NCBI RefSeq assembly: GCF_030253575.1
Contig: NC_080568.1
Coordinates: forward strand, 27,729,001 to 27,793,000
Length of the DNA: 64,000 nucleotides
Source of the DNA: Rhododendron vialii
Lineage: Eukaryota > Streptophyta > Magnoliopsida > Ericales > Ericaceae
Direction of reading: 5' to 3'
The notes under the pieces were generated by a model. That model was given only the letters and a program-made list of their open reading frames with translations. It did no database searches and was not told the origin of the DNA. Of the stretch, positions 31,434 to 43,343 are shown piece by piece. Position numbers and translations under genes: made by a program. The stretch's first letter is position 1. Every line of letters begins with the position of its first letter.

Positions 31434-34400
31434 CATATGGTGGTATACGAGTTTATACCTCCATCGCATTTACGAGTGACTTATAAAGAATCTGTGGTTT
31501 TAACAGATCTACATGGGTTCGCCTTATTCTTTTCCTTAATTTTTGTTCGGGAAATGTGAGGAAAAAAGGGAACTTTATGCTTCGTGTAGTTACATCAAAA
31601 GTGAGGATTTTTGTGTTTTAGGGCATCAATTAGTATACATCAACTCCTCTCCCAAGGTGCTAATTGAAGTGTTCTAACAATACTGACTTTCGCCCGGGGA
31701 AAAAAAGATAGTTTCACATTGTCACATGACATGGGTTCCGGGAAAGAATGATTGATTTCTTGGAAGGTTTTTTTTTTGTTGCATATGAACTCCTTCTGAA
31801 TTTTAGGGTTGTGTGTAGATACTGGAGTGGTGTTTTAATCATTCTCTGTGCCTTATAGAGAACGTGTGAACCATAAGGCAAGCACAGTGACAAAATTGGT
31901 TTCAAGGACTCGTGGCAGGTGAAAATATTACCACTGTAGTGTTTTTTAGTAAATAGCTACCAGTATGGTTGTATTCAAGATGATTGAGGAAATAAACTCC
32001 AGACACTCATGTTGTCACTACAGAGTGCAGAGTTGAATTGGGTGTTATTTCAAAATAAAATTCTGTATCATTTGTGTTCTACTTCCTATCTTAGTGTTCT
32101 TAAAGTCGTTAGGCACTGGTCGGGCGGAAGAGGAATGCCTAGTGTCCAGAGGCCAACTAGTCAGCCAGTTAGCTCCCAAGCTGGCCGACTAGTCGGTGCC
32201 TAAGTGCTAGGCGAGGGTCCAACAACCTATTTTTATCTACGCGTTTGACCCCCGCCCAATGCTTAGGCGCCAACTCGACCGATTTTTATAAATTAGTAAC
32301 TTTTCCAAATGTAATGAAGAGAACTAATCATGTTCCGCATCGACTGTTCTAGATTAGGGCGACATAATATTTTAACTAGGAATCATATAGTACCAGTAGT
32401 CACAGGAGTATGTTCTAACCAAAGAAGTTATACAAGTTCATGTAAGTGAAGCTAAATGCTTGAGAGAAGTTTTGTTACATTCAGTTGTTTAAGTTCATTA
32501 TTAATACTGTCATACAGATGATGTGTGACTCGTGATTGTGTGTTCTGGGTTCTCAAAAAAGTTTAACTTAGAAAGATTGATGAAGTTTCTTGATTGCATT
32601 AAGTACGTGCTTACTTGTTTTATCTGATCTATTAAGTTGGCTCTGCGGCCTCTGCCTATGTCTGCAAATTCTTGAAAATTATGACCTGTGGCATTTTATC
32701 TCTATACTGTTTGATCAGTTTATCTTGAACCCTTGGCTGCAGCTATAGCCACCAACATGACTGATATCTGTTATCACTCTAGACCTTCCATCCAGTTTTT
32801 CATCTGTAAGAATGTCCACAATTTGGATATGTGAACCCAGTCTAATTTGACCACTTATCCAGTTATCCTTACTGTTAAATCTGATCATGTTCCTATTCTC
32901 TCAGGTTCCGTTTGTTTCGAAGTAAAATGTTTTCTGATGTAAAAGTTTTTCCATTTAAAATGATTTTGCAAAAAACAAAATTTCCTGGTGTTTGGTTGAT
33001 GACTGATAGTTGTAAAATGATGTATATATGTATGTACGTATGTATTACATACATTTTGTTGTCTTTGATGAGAAAACAAAGGGTTATATCATAGGTGGAT
33101 GAGATTAGGGCTGTAGAAGAGCTCAGTACAACGACGCCAAGTTCGGAAAATGACGTACCACCTTTTCAAGGAAAAAAAACATTTTCAAACATATGAAGTA
33201 AAATGTTTTACGTGGTAAAATATTTTCCTGTCTTTTGCAGAACCAAACACCAAAAAATAAGAAAACATTTTCCAGGAAAATATTTTACACCCAAACAAAC
33301 ATAGCTTTAGTCTAATGTCAGTTTGTGCTTACTTTACTTCTCTTATTACCCTCCTTAGTGGGGATGTATACCTGACATTTCAGAGGCTTACAGAGCCTCT
33401 AGAAAATGAATAAAAGATAAATGGCTAGGTTTAATGCACTTGCTTTTCTATTCCGTTTTATCTAGTATTATTTACTTTCCATTTTTTAAATCTCTTTTAC
33501 ACTTGCTTGGGGCAGAGTGTTATATTTTCTGTCAAGTAGAAGTTATGTTCATGACATTGTAGATTTATACCTGAATTAAAGTTGGACAAGATGGGAAAAC
33601 ATGATATTTTGGTTTCCATTGATGTCACTCTTTGACTTTTTTGATAGGTACCCCTTAAGACCATGCTTACTCTTCATAGGATGGCTTTGGTTCAGCGTCT
33701 CAGTGAGAGCTGGGTCCCAGGCAGCAGATTATTTAGCACCCAAGGTGCAACAACTGCTAGCACCCCACAGCCTGCCCCACCTCCCCCACCTCCTGAGAAA
33801 ACCCATTTTGGTGGCCTGAAGGATGAAGACCGCATTTTCACCAATGTATATGGTTTGCATGATCCTTTTCTTAAAGGGGCCATGAAACGGGGTGACTGGT
33901 ATAGAACCAAAGACCTAGTACTCAAGGGTGCTGATTGGATCGTTAATGAAATGAAGAAGTCTGGCTTACGTGGACGCGGTGGTGCTGGTTTTCCATCGGG
34001 TCTCAAATGGTCGTTCATGCCAAAAGTGTCTGATGGACGCCCTTCTTATCTTGTTGTTAATGCTGATGAAAGTGAACCCGGAACTTGTAAAGATAGGGAA
34101 ATAATGCGTCATGATCCACACAAACTACTAGAAGGATGCCTAATAGCCGGGGTGGGAATGAGGGCTACTGCTGCTTATATCTACATCAGGGGCGAGTATG
34201 TAAATGAACGCAAGAACCTTGAGAAGGCCCTGAAAGAAGCTTATGAATCAGGACTGTTGGGAAAAAATGCATGTGGATCTGGTTACGATTTTGACGTGCA
34301 TATCCACTATGGTGCTGGCGCCTATATCTGTGGTGAAGAGACAGCACTTTTGGAAAGCCTTGAGGGGAAACAAGGGAAGCCCAGATTGAAGCCTCCTTTC

Positions 34401-35105
34401 CCAGCAAATGCAGGGCTATACGGTTGTCCCACAACTGTTACAAATGTCGAAACGGTTGCTGTTTCTCCCACCATTTTAAGGCGTGGGCCAGAGTGGTTTG
34501 CTAGTTTTGGCAGGAAGAACAACGCAGGTACAAAGCTATTTTGTGTATCGGGTCATGTGAACAAACCGTGCACCGTTGAAGAGGAGATGAGTATTCCATT
34601 GAAAGAGCTGATAGAGAGGCACTGTGGGGGTGTTAGAGGTGGATGGGACAATTTACTTGCAGTAATACCGGGGGGTTCATCTGTGCCTTTGATTCCTAAG
34701 GACATATGTGATGATGTGATGATGGACTACGATGCGCTCAAGGCCGTCCAATCAGGATTAGGGACTGCGGCTGTGATCGTGATGGACAAGTCAACCGATG
34801 TTGTGGACGCAATCTCAAGGCTCTCTTATTTTTACAAGCATGAGAGTTGTGGTCAGTGTACGCCCTGTAGGGAAGGTACGGGGTGGCTTTGGATGATTAT
34901 GGAGAGGTTGAAAGTTGGAAATGCTAAGTTGGAGGAGATTGACATGCTTCAGGAGGTGACAAAACAGATTGAAGGGCATACCATATGTGCGCTGGGTGAT
35001 GCTGCTGCTTGGCCTGTTCAGGGTCTTATTAGGCATTTCAGGCCAGAGCTTGAGAGGAGAATTAGGGAGCGTGCAGAGAGGGAGTTACTGGAGGCTGCTG
35101 CTTGA
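31364..35105 (+). CDS. NDUFV1: Mitochondrial complex I 51-kDa flavoprotein subunit (NDUFV1)
   Basis: Peripheral-arm subunit of mitochondrial NADH:ubiquinone oxidoreductase that binds NADH, FMN and the first 4Fe-4S cluster (N3). The main exon is 33648-35105. I add a small first exon 31364-31387 encoding MRKIRGVM, spliced from ATG|gtacgc to ttgatag|GTA. The join keeps frame and yields 493 residues, near the 486 I recall for Arabidopsis. Without it, translation would start at 33663 (480 residues). The N-terminus is a transit peptide ending near SRLFSTQ, then a proline-rich linker ([12 protein letters not shown]). Landmarks are the nucleotide-binding [10 protein letters not shown] and [29 protein letters not shown], and the cluster cysteines in [12 protein letters not shown] and [10 protein letters not shown] (residues 396, 399, 402 and 442 counted from the 33663 start). 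All expected residues are present. The intron is 2.26 kb and begins with a CT tract. Confidence 0.94.
31395..31430. repeat. (CT)n microsatellite at start of complex I gene intron
   Basis: About 18 CT repeats begin 8 bases after the proposed first splice donor (31388) of the complex I gene. Confidence 0.95.
32075..32290. repeat. Degraded repeat with gcctagg and cgactagtcgg motifs
   Basis: Within the complex I gene intron, gttcttaaagtcgttaggc is followed by ggccaactagtcagccagtt, ctggccgactagtcggtgcc and taagtgctaggcgagggtcc. This palindromic, GC-rich make-up is seen in widely dispersed degraded plant repeats; the family is not named. Confidence 0.4.
32904..33305. mobile_element. Inverted-repeat MITE in complex I gene intron
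   Basis: Ends read gttccgtttgtttcgaagta with aaatgttttc on the left, and, on the complement of the right, gctatgtttgtttgggtgta with aaatattttc. Inner gtgtttggttgat and ccaaacaccaaaa also pair. The centre contains gtatgtacgtatgt repeats. Confidence 0.68.
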
Positions 35106-36668
35106 GTTTTGAATTCAGGTTTGTTTGTGCACCCTTTTTGGCTTTTAGTTTTCGCATTGTGAGTATTTGCTACCACTCCCAAGGATCTAGCCACGTGCAC
35201 CGTTCTCAAGAAGTGAACCAAACTAAATCTTGTGTCCCAATCAAGGGGAGTTGGCTACAAGAACCGTTTTTTCGCCATTCTGCTTTGTCAAGGGCCTTCT
35301 AATCAATTAGACCTATTTCCTTAATTTCCTTTGTACAATGCATCCTGGGTTAATTTAGGCCTCCCTGCTAGCGTTGGGTAGCATTTCCACTAGCTCTAAT
35401 GATAGCTCTTATTGTTTAATGACTTTTCCCTAATAACAGTCCTCTACGAACGTATGGTGGAGCTTGCCCCCGTGGTATTTGGAGGACTTATTTCTACATT
35501 TACAACTGCAGTGTCATTGAAACTAGCTAATTTCGCAGTAACATATAAAAACATCCAAGTATTTGAGGGCAGATTACAATTGACCTGAAAAACCAATTTT
35601 CTCGAAAATCAACATGGAATAATGAGCCTGTGTGACAAGACTGAGCGAAAACTGAAAACAATGTTTATAGTTTTCCCGAGTAGGTATAGTTTGTTGCCCA
35701 ACTAATAGCCTTGTGCATTGGCAAAATGGCAACAGCCTTTGGAAGTGTAAGTTGTAACTTGTCTCGCGCACACCTGTACGCGCGCACACAACACACAATA
35801 CCCTAGTCTGAGAATCGCATAGAAGTACCATGTTTATTTGTTCATTCAATGGACGTCAACAATCTACCTGTTCCTGATTTACGGCAATTCTCGGTCTGTG
35901 TTCTGGTATGTAGGGAAACACCTTTGGTGCTGGATTTTGTAGAATAAAGAAGGGGAAAGGGAATACTCCAAACATTAGAATTGACTCAGGCAGCTGGCTG
36001 TCCTAGTGAGTGGCATGTTTATTTTTATGATTTTGTATCAATAATGATTGTACCAGAGATGCTGTAACTCCTCCCCAATTTGTGTGGGTCTTGAATTTTT
36101 ATTGTCAATTCTTCTATTTGAGCCATGAGGACATGTTACTGACTGTTTGAATAAACTTGCTTAAAGTATCTCTATTTCTTGAATAAAACAAAAATGCCAT
36201 GTTGCACGTTCGAGATTGAAGTTGAAGGATACGAGTTCACTAGGCGAGGGAAAAACAAAGAACATCCGACACCATCATAATCAGAAATGTGTTGAATAGC
36301 AACAATTGGTTTATTAGATCTGCTGTAGTGAAACGGAGGGATGTGTGAGTTGTTAACCTTATGAATTCTGAAAAAGCGCACCACATGTTCCGAAAATCCC
36401 AGGGATAGGTATTTCTGACTCCAAGTTTTTGAGCGTTATGTTAAGTTCTAATTATAGGATGGTTATATAATTTTAAAAGTTTTTTATTTAATAGGTTAGT
36501 TATCTAACCGTTAATGGTCGAAAAAAGCATTCGTGTGTAAAAAAAGTACAATGGACGTCAGAAATGGCATCTAAATATTTTTAGAATTGGTTATTGTTAA
36601 TGTTAAATAACTATAACAAAATCTTATTGTAAAGAAGTACAATGAAAAGTTGTTTAATCTAAAATTAT
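35106..36668. other. 3' flank of the complex I gene
   Basis: Contains the 3' untranslated region of the complex I gene. Open frames of 60-91 codons on either strand show no domain, and I see no other gene. Confidence 0.55.
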
Positions 36669-36809
36669 GGGAAAATGACGGCTAAGGACATGTTTGATAA
36701 TTAATACCCTCCAAGGACATTTTCAGCATTAACAAATGCACTCAAATATTCTCAGCATGTCCTTGGCGGGTATTAATTATCAAAACACGTCCTGGGCCGT
36801 CATTTTCCC
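36669..36809. mobile_element. Mutator-like MITE with 9-bp target duplication
   Basis: A 141-bp element whose ends read GGGAAAATGACGGC on both strands. The inverted repeats extend about 55-60 bp (ataattaataccc, ccaaggacat). It is flanked by the exact 9-bp direct repeat TAAAATTAT at 36660-36668 and 36810-36818. Long terminal repeats and a 9-bp duplication identify a MULE-derived MITE. Confidence 0.9.
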
Positions 36810-37144
36810 TAAAATTATTGACTACCACATTCGAAGACAAGAGAAGGGAGCGAGACAAAACTGTATTTCCAAGTCATTGGGCATTTATGATCACAGTTTT
36901 TTTTAAAGATTGTGATATGATTAGGCTTCTGATTTTGCCACTCCTTTTTTTATTAACGTTATTCCCCTGCAAGTGTAGAAGTAGCGTTAACAAAAAAAGG
37001 GATGGCAAAATCATTTCCCTATAATTAACAAGGGCTTAAGTTATGTGGATAGACTTCTTTTGTAACTCGCGGGCGGTTGTATTGTACCTTCTTTTTTATT
37101 TATTTTTCGACCAAAGATAAACTGCATATGGATGAAAAATAACC

Positions 37145-40100
37145 TTACAAACGCATTAATGCCGCCCTAGCTTTAACATGGGCAGCTTTAACGTCTAGTC
37201 TAGAAATTTTAACAACTTTTACAGCACTAAACTTAGAACACAGAGAACAAAAATCAGAAAGAACAGCTTGAACATCATAAGGGGCGCTCTGCCGATCTAC
37301 AAGCCCTTGGACAAACACTGCACAATCTGTCTTGATGCAAATACTATCCATTTTCTGCCCGAGTGCCCAATGTAACACCATCAAACCTACTCGAATCTCC
37401 ACAAAAGAAGCAGATAAAGCCCTGCATTGTTCACACTGATACGGCGAGTCCTCGTCACTTGATTCCAGTACCCAAGCCGCAGCCCCTTTATGAGACTCAG
37501 CTAACCAAGCCCCATCCGTGACAAACGTAACCCAACCTATATAATTCTCCCCAAACCCAGGCTTTGAATAATAAAAGCTAAGGGGCTAGCTCATAGCACC
37601 CCCTTCACTGACGTTTCTACATCTCACCACACTATTCCTTTGAGAAGACCTGCAAACAATCATAAGGCCTGAAAAAGAGTGTAAAACATTATCAATATCG
37701 ACATTAGCTCCTTTAAATAACACATCATTATGCGCACACCAAGCCGACCACATAACGAGAATGGAGTCCTGGATCAACTCCTTGTCGGGAGCTTCTTTGA
37801 GCCAATGACTAAACCATTCATTAAACCAACTGGACTTCCTTTCGAAAAATCAAAACCCAAATGAGAAGCTCTCCATACTCTCATTGCACAGCTATATTGC
37901 AAAAACAAATGTTCAATAGTTTCCACATCCTGCCCACAAAGAGGACACAACAAGTCCACCGTAATGTTTCTTCTTAGCAAAGCATCGTTAACCGCTAGAA
38001 TGCGGTGAATAACAATCCAAACAAACAGCAAGAATTTTGGGGGCAACCCTAAAGCCCAAATTTTACCCCAACCTTGGAACCTACCCTGTTCATGCCGAAA
38101 GGTCTCACTAAACTGGATTTGAAACCGAAACAGGTAGGCCGACTTTACTGAGAACACACCATTCTTAGTGTGCTCCCAAATCAACTCATCCTCAACTTCC
38201 TGGATTGGGAAATAAATAGACCGAATAATTTCGACCACCACTTTGGGAAAAAGAACCTCAAGAAGAGGTTCCCTCCAGACGCCGCAACTCGAATCAAATA
38301 AATCCGAAACCTTAAAATCTGGTAAACCACCACTAAGAGGAGACCCTTTGAGAGGGTTAACCATTTTTGGGATCCATTCATCCCGAAACACACTAATCCT
38401 CTTGCCATTACCAATTCTCCACTTAAGACCTTTACACAACAACTCCTTGCCCCACAAGATACTCCTCCAACCCCAAGACGCTAAAGATGATGGGCGGGCA
38501 TCAAGAAAACCAAACCCTCTGGCAATACTTACCAACCAGTACCTTAGAAAGCAAAGAGTTTGGGTTTTTCAACAATCTCCAAGCAAGTTTAGCCAGCAAA
38601 GCTTGATTGAGGCAACCCAAATCTCGCAGACCTAACCCTCCCTTAGCCTTAGGTAAACAGCACACCTCCCACCGACGCCAAACAATCCCCTTTCCACTCT
38701 CCCCATGCCAAAGAAAACGCGACACCACAGACTTGACTTTATTTAGGAAATAGGCCGGAGCTGGAAAAACCGATTACAAGTAATTAGGGATAGAGAGCAA
38801 AACATGCTTAACCAAAATAACCCGTGAAGGAAAAGCTAGCAAAGGAGCCTTCCACATACTCAGCTTAGCAGCAATCCTCTCCAAAATTTTAGAAAAAAGA
38901 CTACCTTTTTGAATAGAAAAATCCATGTTAGCACCAAGATATACTCCTGGCCTATCCACACACTTCACACCAAAAATATGTTTCAAGTATGCCACCTCCT
39001 GAGATTTCATATAGGGGCTAGTGACAAGCTCTGACTTATTAAAATTGATTTTTTGACCCGCTTGATCACAATAGACATCAAGTATCCACTTTAGACACCA
39101 TGCATGATCCACATTATGCTCCATAAAAATATAACAATCATCCGCAAACATTAAATGGGAAACACGAGGGGAACAAGAACTTACCGAGATACCTCTGCAA
39201 ATGTCATGAGAAGCAAATTCCTCTAACCCATCCGAGAAAGCCTGAGCCACCAATATAAACAAATAAGGCGAGAGCGGATCCCCTTGCTGAAGTCCACAAG
39301 CTGGTATAATAGGGCACAAGCTGGTATAATAGGGCGAGACCTTCTTCCATTAACACCACCAAAAAGGAGACAGTAGAGATACACTGATGAATCCACCCTA
39401 CCCACTTCTGACTAAAGCCCATAGTCCGCAAAACTCCCAACAAAAAATTCCAATCCACTCGATCATATGCCTTATTCATATCAAGCTTAAGAGCATACAT
39501 TGCCCGTTTCCCTCGTTTCCGTTTCCGAATGAACTCCAACATTTCATGCGCAATTAACACATTGTCCAAAATCATCCGAGTTGGAACAAAACCATTCTGA
39601 TATTGGGAAATCAAGTCTCCAAGACCCAACCGGAGTCGATTCACCAATACCTTGGTTAGTACCTTGTATAACACATTACACAAGCTTATAGGTCTGAAAT
39701 CACTCACGCTTTGAGGATTAGGAACCTTTGGAATTAGCGTAATAAGAGTTTGATTTAATTCCTTTAGCATGAAACCCGACTCAAAAAATGCCAATGAAGC
39801 TTGAACAACATCCGTTCCGAGCCAATCCCAATTTTCCTGATAAAATGCTGCCACAAATCCATCCGGCCCCGGCACCTTGCGTCCATCCATCTGAAACATA
39901 GCCTTCCTTATCTCGTCCGGGGTGATAGGCTGGTCCAAGTCCTGTTGCTGCGCGCCCGTTAGCTTAGTCTTAATAGTAGTCAGTAAACTAGGACTAACTC
40001 GGGTCTCGTCCCTAACTCCATTTACATAATCTGCGTACCCATGCTTTGACATACTAGAACCCGCCTCACATCTGAAAAGTGAACGGAAATGATCCAGAAA

Positions 40101-41298
40101 CATAGCTTCAATTGCATCAGGATCGGTCACCAATACCCCAGTCGAATCTTTTAATGCAACAATACGATTCTTTTGGGCTCGAATAGATGCCATCTTATGA
40201 AAGTACTTAATGTTACGATCCCCCATCGCTAACCAATTCTGCTTAGCTCTCTGAGCCCAGTAAGCCTCTTCACGTGCCAGTAGATCCTCCAGCTCTCTTC
40301 TTACCAACAAATCTTGTTTAACAATTACTTCTGTTTCCAATCCCCATTGCTGCCCGCCTAGCTGGAACTGGATTTTTTCCAATTGACGCTTCCTACTTTC
40401 AATCTCCTCGGTCAAGTATCCTATCGATAATTTCTTCCAATTCGCCAGGTGCCTAAGAAGCATTTTTTGCTTCTGCATAATTTTGAAAGCAAAAGAACCA
40501 TTCAACGGCACATTCCACACCTTCTTAGCAATCTGATGAACTGCATCAATACCCACCCAAGCCTCTTCAAACCGCTGAATTCGTTGATACGCTTTTTGTT
40601 GCCAATGAGTATCCAAAATTATAGGACTATGATCTGATCTGAAAATAGGTAGAATTAGAAGCGCTGCCTTGGAAACATATGAGACCAAGCCGCATTACCC
40701 ATAGCTCGATCTAACTTTTCATAAGTAGCAGCATCGCCGGATTGATTATTGGACCATGTGAACTTAACCCCAAAACTAGGTATATCAGATAGCCCACATC
40801 TAGTAACAAAATTAGAGCACCAATTCCAACCTCGGATCTGACCTGTATTCGTAGACCACTTCTCATCGTCATTTAAAACCTGATTAAAATCCCCCATGAC
40901 AAGCAGCGGTCCTGAGAGCTTTGACGCCACTTCACCTAGAAAAACCCAAGTATCCTCCCTCCGACTGAGAACCGGATGTCCATATATTACAGCAAAAACC
41001 AGTCCCCATAAATACCGTCCACCATCTTGAGGAGCAAAAAATGCAAATTTGTTTCCATCACCTGAACATTCATCGAATTATCCCAAGCTGCCCATAAACC
41101 ACCTTTACTACCACATGCATCTACACCACAAGAATGACAAAAACCTAACTTAAAAACCAAAGAACGCAAAGAGTAAACTGTACATTTAGTTTCCATAAGA
41201 AACAGCAAATTAATGCCATTCCCACAGGCCAGAGAACGGGCTGCTCGAACTGTGAGGGGATGGCCCAGCCCTTGACAGTTCCAGCTAAGGAGCTTCAT
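37145..41298 (-). pseudogene. LINE ORF2 (endonuclease, reverse transcriptase, zf-RVT, RNase H), disrupted
   Basis: Starts at 41298 with LLSWNCQGLGHPLT and IFLLMETK-type endonuclease sequence, continuing in 40655-40930 (LLVMGDFNQVL, LDRAMGN). Reverse transcriptase spans about 38774-40100, with DEIRKAMFQMDGRKVPGPDG, LIPKVPNPQSVSDFRPISLC and the catalytic FADD motif near 39150. A zf-RVT-like region lies at about 37774-38400 (CPLCGQDVETIEHLFLQYS). RNase H remnants occupy 37145-37560 (VTDGAW, IKTDCAVFVQGL). The frame is interrupted at several points, including a 20-bp tandem duplication at 39296-39335 and a stop near 38775, so this copy cannot make full-length ORF2 protein. Confidence 0.88.
39296..39335. 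repeat. 20-bp tandem duplication breaking LINE ORF2
   Basis: acaagctggtataatagggc occurs twice with no spacer. Twenty extra bases shift the reading frame within the reverse transcriptase region. Confidence 0.95.
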
Positions 41299-41833
41299 TG
41301 ATCGGGTACAACCTCCTCCGAAGACCCGTTTTTTGACCCGTTCGAATTCAGTGCAAAAAGTTCAACAAGCTTATCTCTGATCAACTGTTTCAATTTTTCC
41401 TTCAAGTGCTCCGACTTCCGCTCTGCATCTGAGAGATTTTGACAATACTCATGAATCACCATCTTCAAATAATCACCCACATTAATGTCCTCCATCCCTG
41501 AACGCTGGACTGCGCCAAGACCCAAAGAAACCAATACCCCTTCTCCGCCTAGAATAGCGCTGGACGGGGCCCCATCCCTCCCTCTTCTTGCAAAATTCAA
41601 CACATTATCCGGTGTTGTAGCAGGAGCTTGGGAGGACGGAGTTGACCTCGGAGAAGATTCTGAAGATGCCGAAGAGGAAGATCGTGATTTCCTTTTTGGA
41701 GGGCCCTCCTCCTCATCCACTGGAGTAAATGCTCTTTTCGAAGTCCTCCGAGCCCTCTGCACCACCATCTTAGCCAAACAACTTCCCCAACTAAAACCTT
41801 TTCCGACCTTCGAAGATTGGAGCATTCTCAGCC
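41295..41833 (-). pseudogene. LINE ORF1, C-terminal part
   Basis: The open frame extends to an ATG at 41861, but that ATG lies outside the proposed 5' junction. The product is basic and serine-rich (KRKSRSSSSASSESSPRS), followed by a hydrophilic, helical C-terminus (ERKSEHLKEKLKQLIRDKL). This fits the RNA-binding ORF1 region of plant L1 elements, though no zinc knuckle is visible. Its TGA stop overlaps the ORF2 start codon as ATGA. Confidence 0.6.
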
Positions 41834-43343
41834 GTATTGTACTTGATACATGGGCAGCCACTGTTCGCAGCCTGCAATTTTCTCCATACTATGTTAAATT
41901 TGCAGTAGGCTATCATAAGATGTAGAAGCTGACCTTTTTTTTCTCCATTACAGTACCTTGACAGCCTGGTCAGGTGAATGAAAACAACATGAACCAACAT
42001 GCCGAAAGAGTTATCCTGCATTGTTCTTTAAGCTTCCTTGCTTGCCAGAGACCAAATTCCCAATTCTCCCAACGTACCTAAACTTTTGGATAGCACGAAC
42101 AAGATAGAGGCGCATTTATCAAATTCCTAATCGAGCAGTTCAACCAGTAATAGGAACTTAAAACGACAGTATTCATTTGCCAAAAGTTCGGATAACAACA
42201 CAATGAGACTTAAGCAATGTAATCCCACCACGCAACGGAAGAACAAATTCAGATTCCATGTGCACACACAGTTTCCTAGTTTCATCATAGGAGCCAATAC
42301 GCTGTACAATCAGATGAGCACTACGACAAGACCATTTTCTATTTCTTTAAACCACACGCGTAACACTCTAGCTTTCAAATTTTAATTTTTTTGGTCTTAA
42401 TTGTGACAAAGGCAGGGCACAGGATCTAGTGACTACACAGGTCTCCAAAATCCAAATGCGACTGACAATAGTTTTGCGATGAGGAGAAAAGCTAGGCTTT
42501 CTATCCTCTCAAATAATAACCCTTTTGAGGTGGTTTATACCTGCATCGCACTTCAGCAAATGATTGATGGAGTTTTTGGTCCAGAACGTGACCAAACTTG
42601 CTGCTTCGAAGTTCTGAACCTAGCATATCCGCGTTTCAATAATCGTATGGGAACTGGATCGTTAATGAACAACCTGAAGTCCAAAAAAACAATTTCAATA
42701 ACACAAAGAGGTGTGCTCAAAGTGAAGCATGAAATCTGACGAAAGTTTCTTTCCTGCATTTGCACGCTCTTATTGCTCAGGATGATGGCATTTTAGAATG
42801 CTAATGTACCAGAAAATGCAAAAAGTTCAGCCTAGCAGAAACTATTTTCATTGGAGCACTCCCTGCAACCAAGAGGTCACTACTGTCTGTTGGCATTTGC
42901 ATGCCCAAGAGCACCCTATATACATGATATCCCTACATAGAACCATGAATTAGCGAACAACCACGCCCAATTATGCCAGCAGGATGAAAGAAACAGGAAC
43001 TGAGGAAAGGAATGCGTTCAGGGATTCCGTTGATCATACTAACATCAACATGCTTGTTTTGAGATCTTAAACTGCAGAAAGCTGTGAACACCAATCCCTT
43101 CGTTTACAACAACAACAACAAAAAAATGACATTCGTCAGTTATCGATGAAAACATGACATTTTCTTTTAAGAGTCAGCATGCGAGACTCAATATCCTAAT
43201 ATAAATAAAACACCATTAAAGTTACTTGGGATCTCAAGGGGATAAAAAAGCTGAGGAAAATAGAAAAATGCTAAGAAGAATGAAGCTCAATGAAAGAGCA
43301 ACAATGAGGAAGATGTCAAATATCAAGTAAGTACGAGAAGCGT
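41834..43343. other. Spacer downstream of the PPR gene
   Basis: Lies between the LINE 5' junction and the PPR stop codon; part is probably the PPR 3' untranslated region. I see no other gene or repeat of note. Confidence 0.5.

Larger units (their letters stand above)
37091..41833 (-). mobile_element. L1-type LINE retrotransposon, 5'-truncated and broken
   Basis: About 4.74 kb on the minus strand, carrying the end of ORF1 and an ORF2 with endonuclease, reverse transcriptase, zf-RVT and RNase H regions in plant L1 order. The 3' end is an A-rich tail (tttggtcgaaaaataaat, near 37091-37115). A probable target duplication is gtattgtac at 37079 and 41834; one mismatch appears if it is extended to 12 bp. 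If correct, the copy was truncated inside ORF1. It lies between the 3' end of the complex I gene and the 3' end of the PPR gene. Confidence 0.88.

Noticed and set aside
41485-41925. 146-codon plus-strand frame
   Set aside because: Antisense shadow of the LINE ORF1 region.
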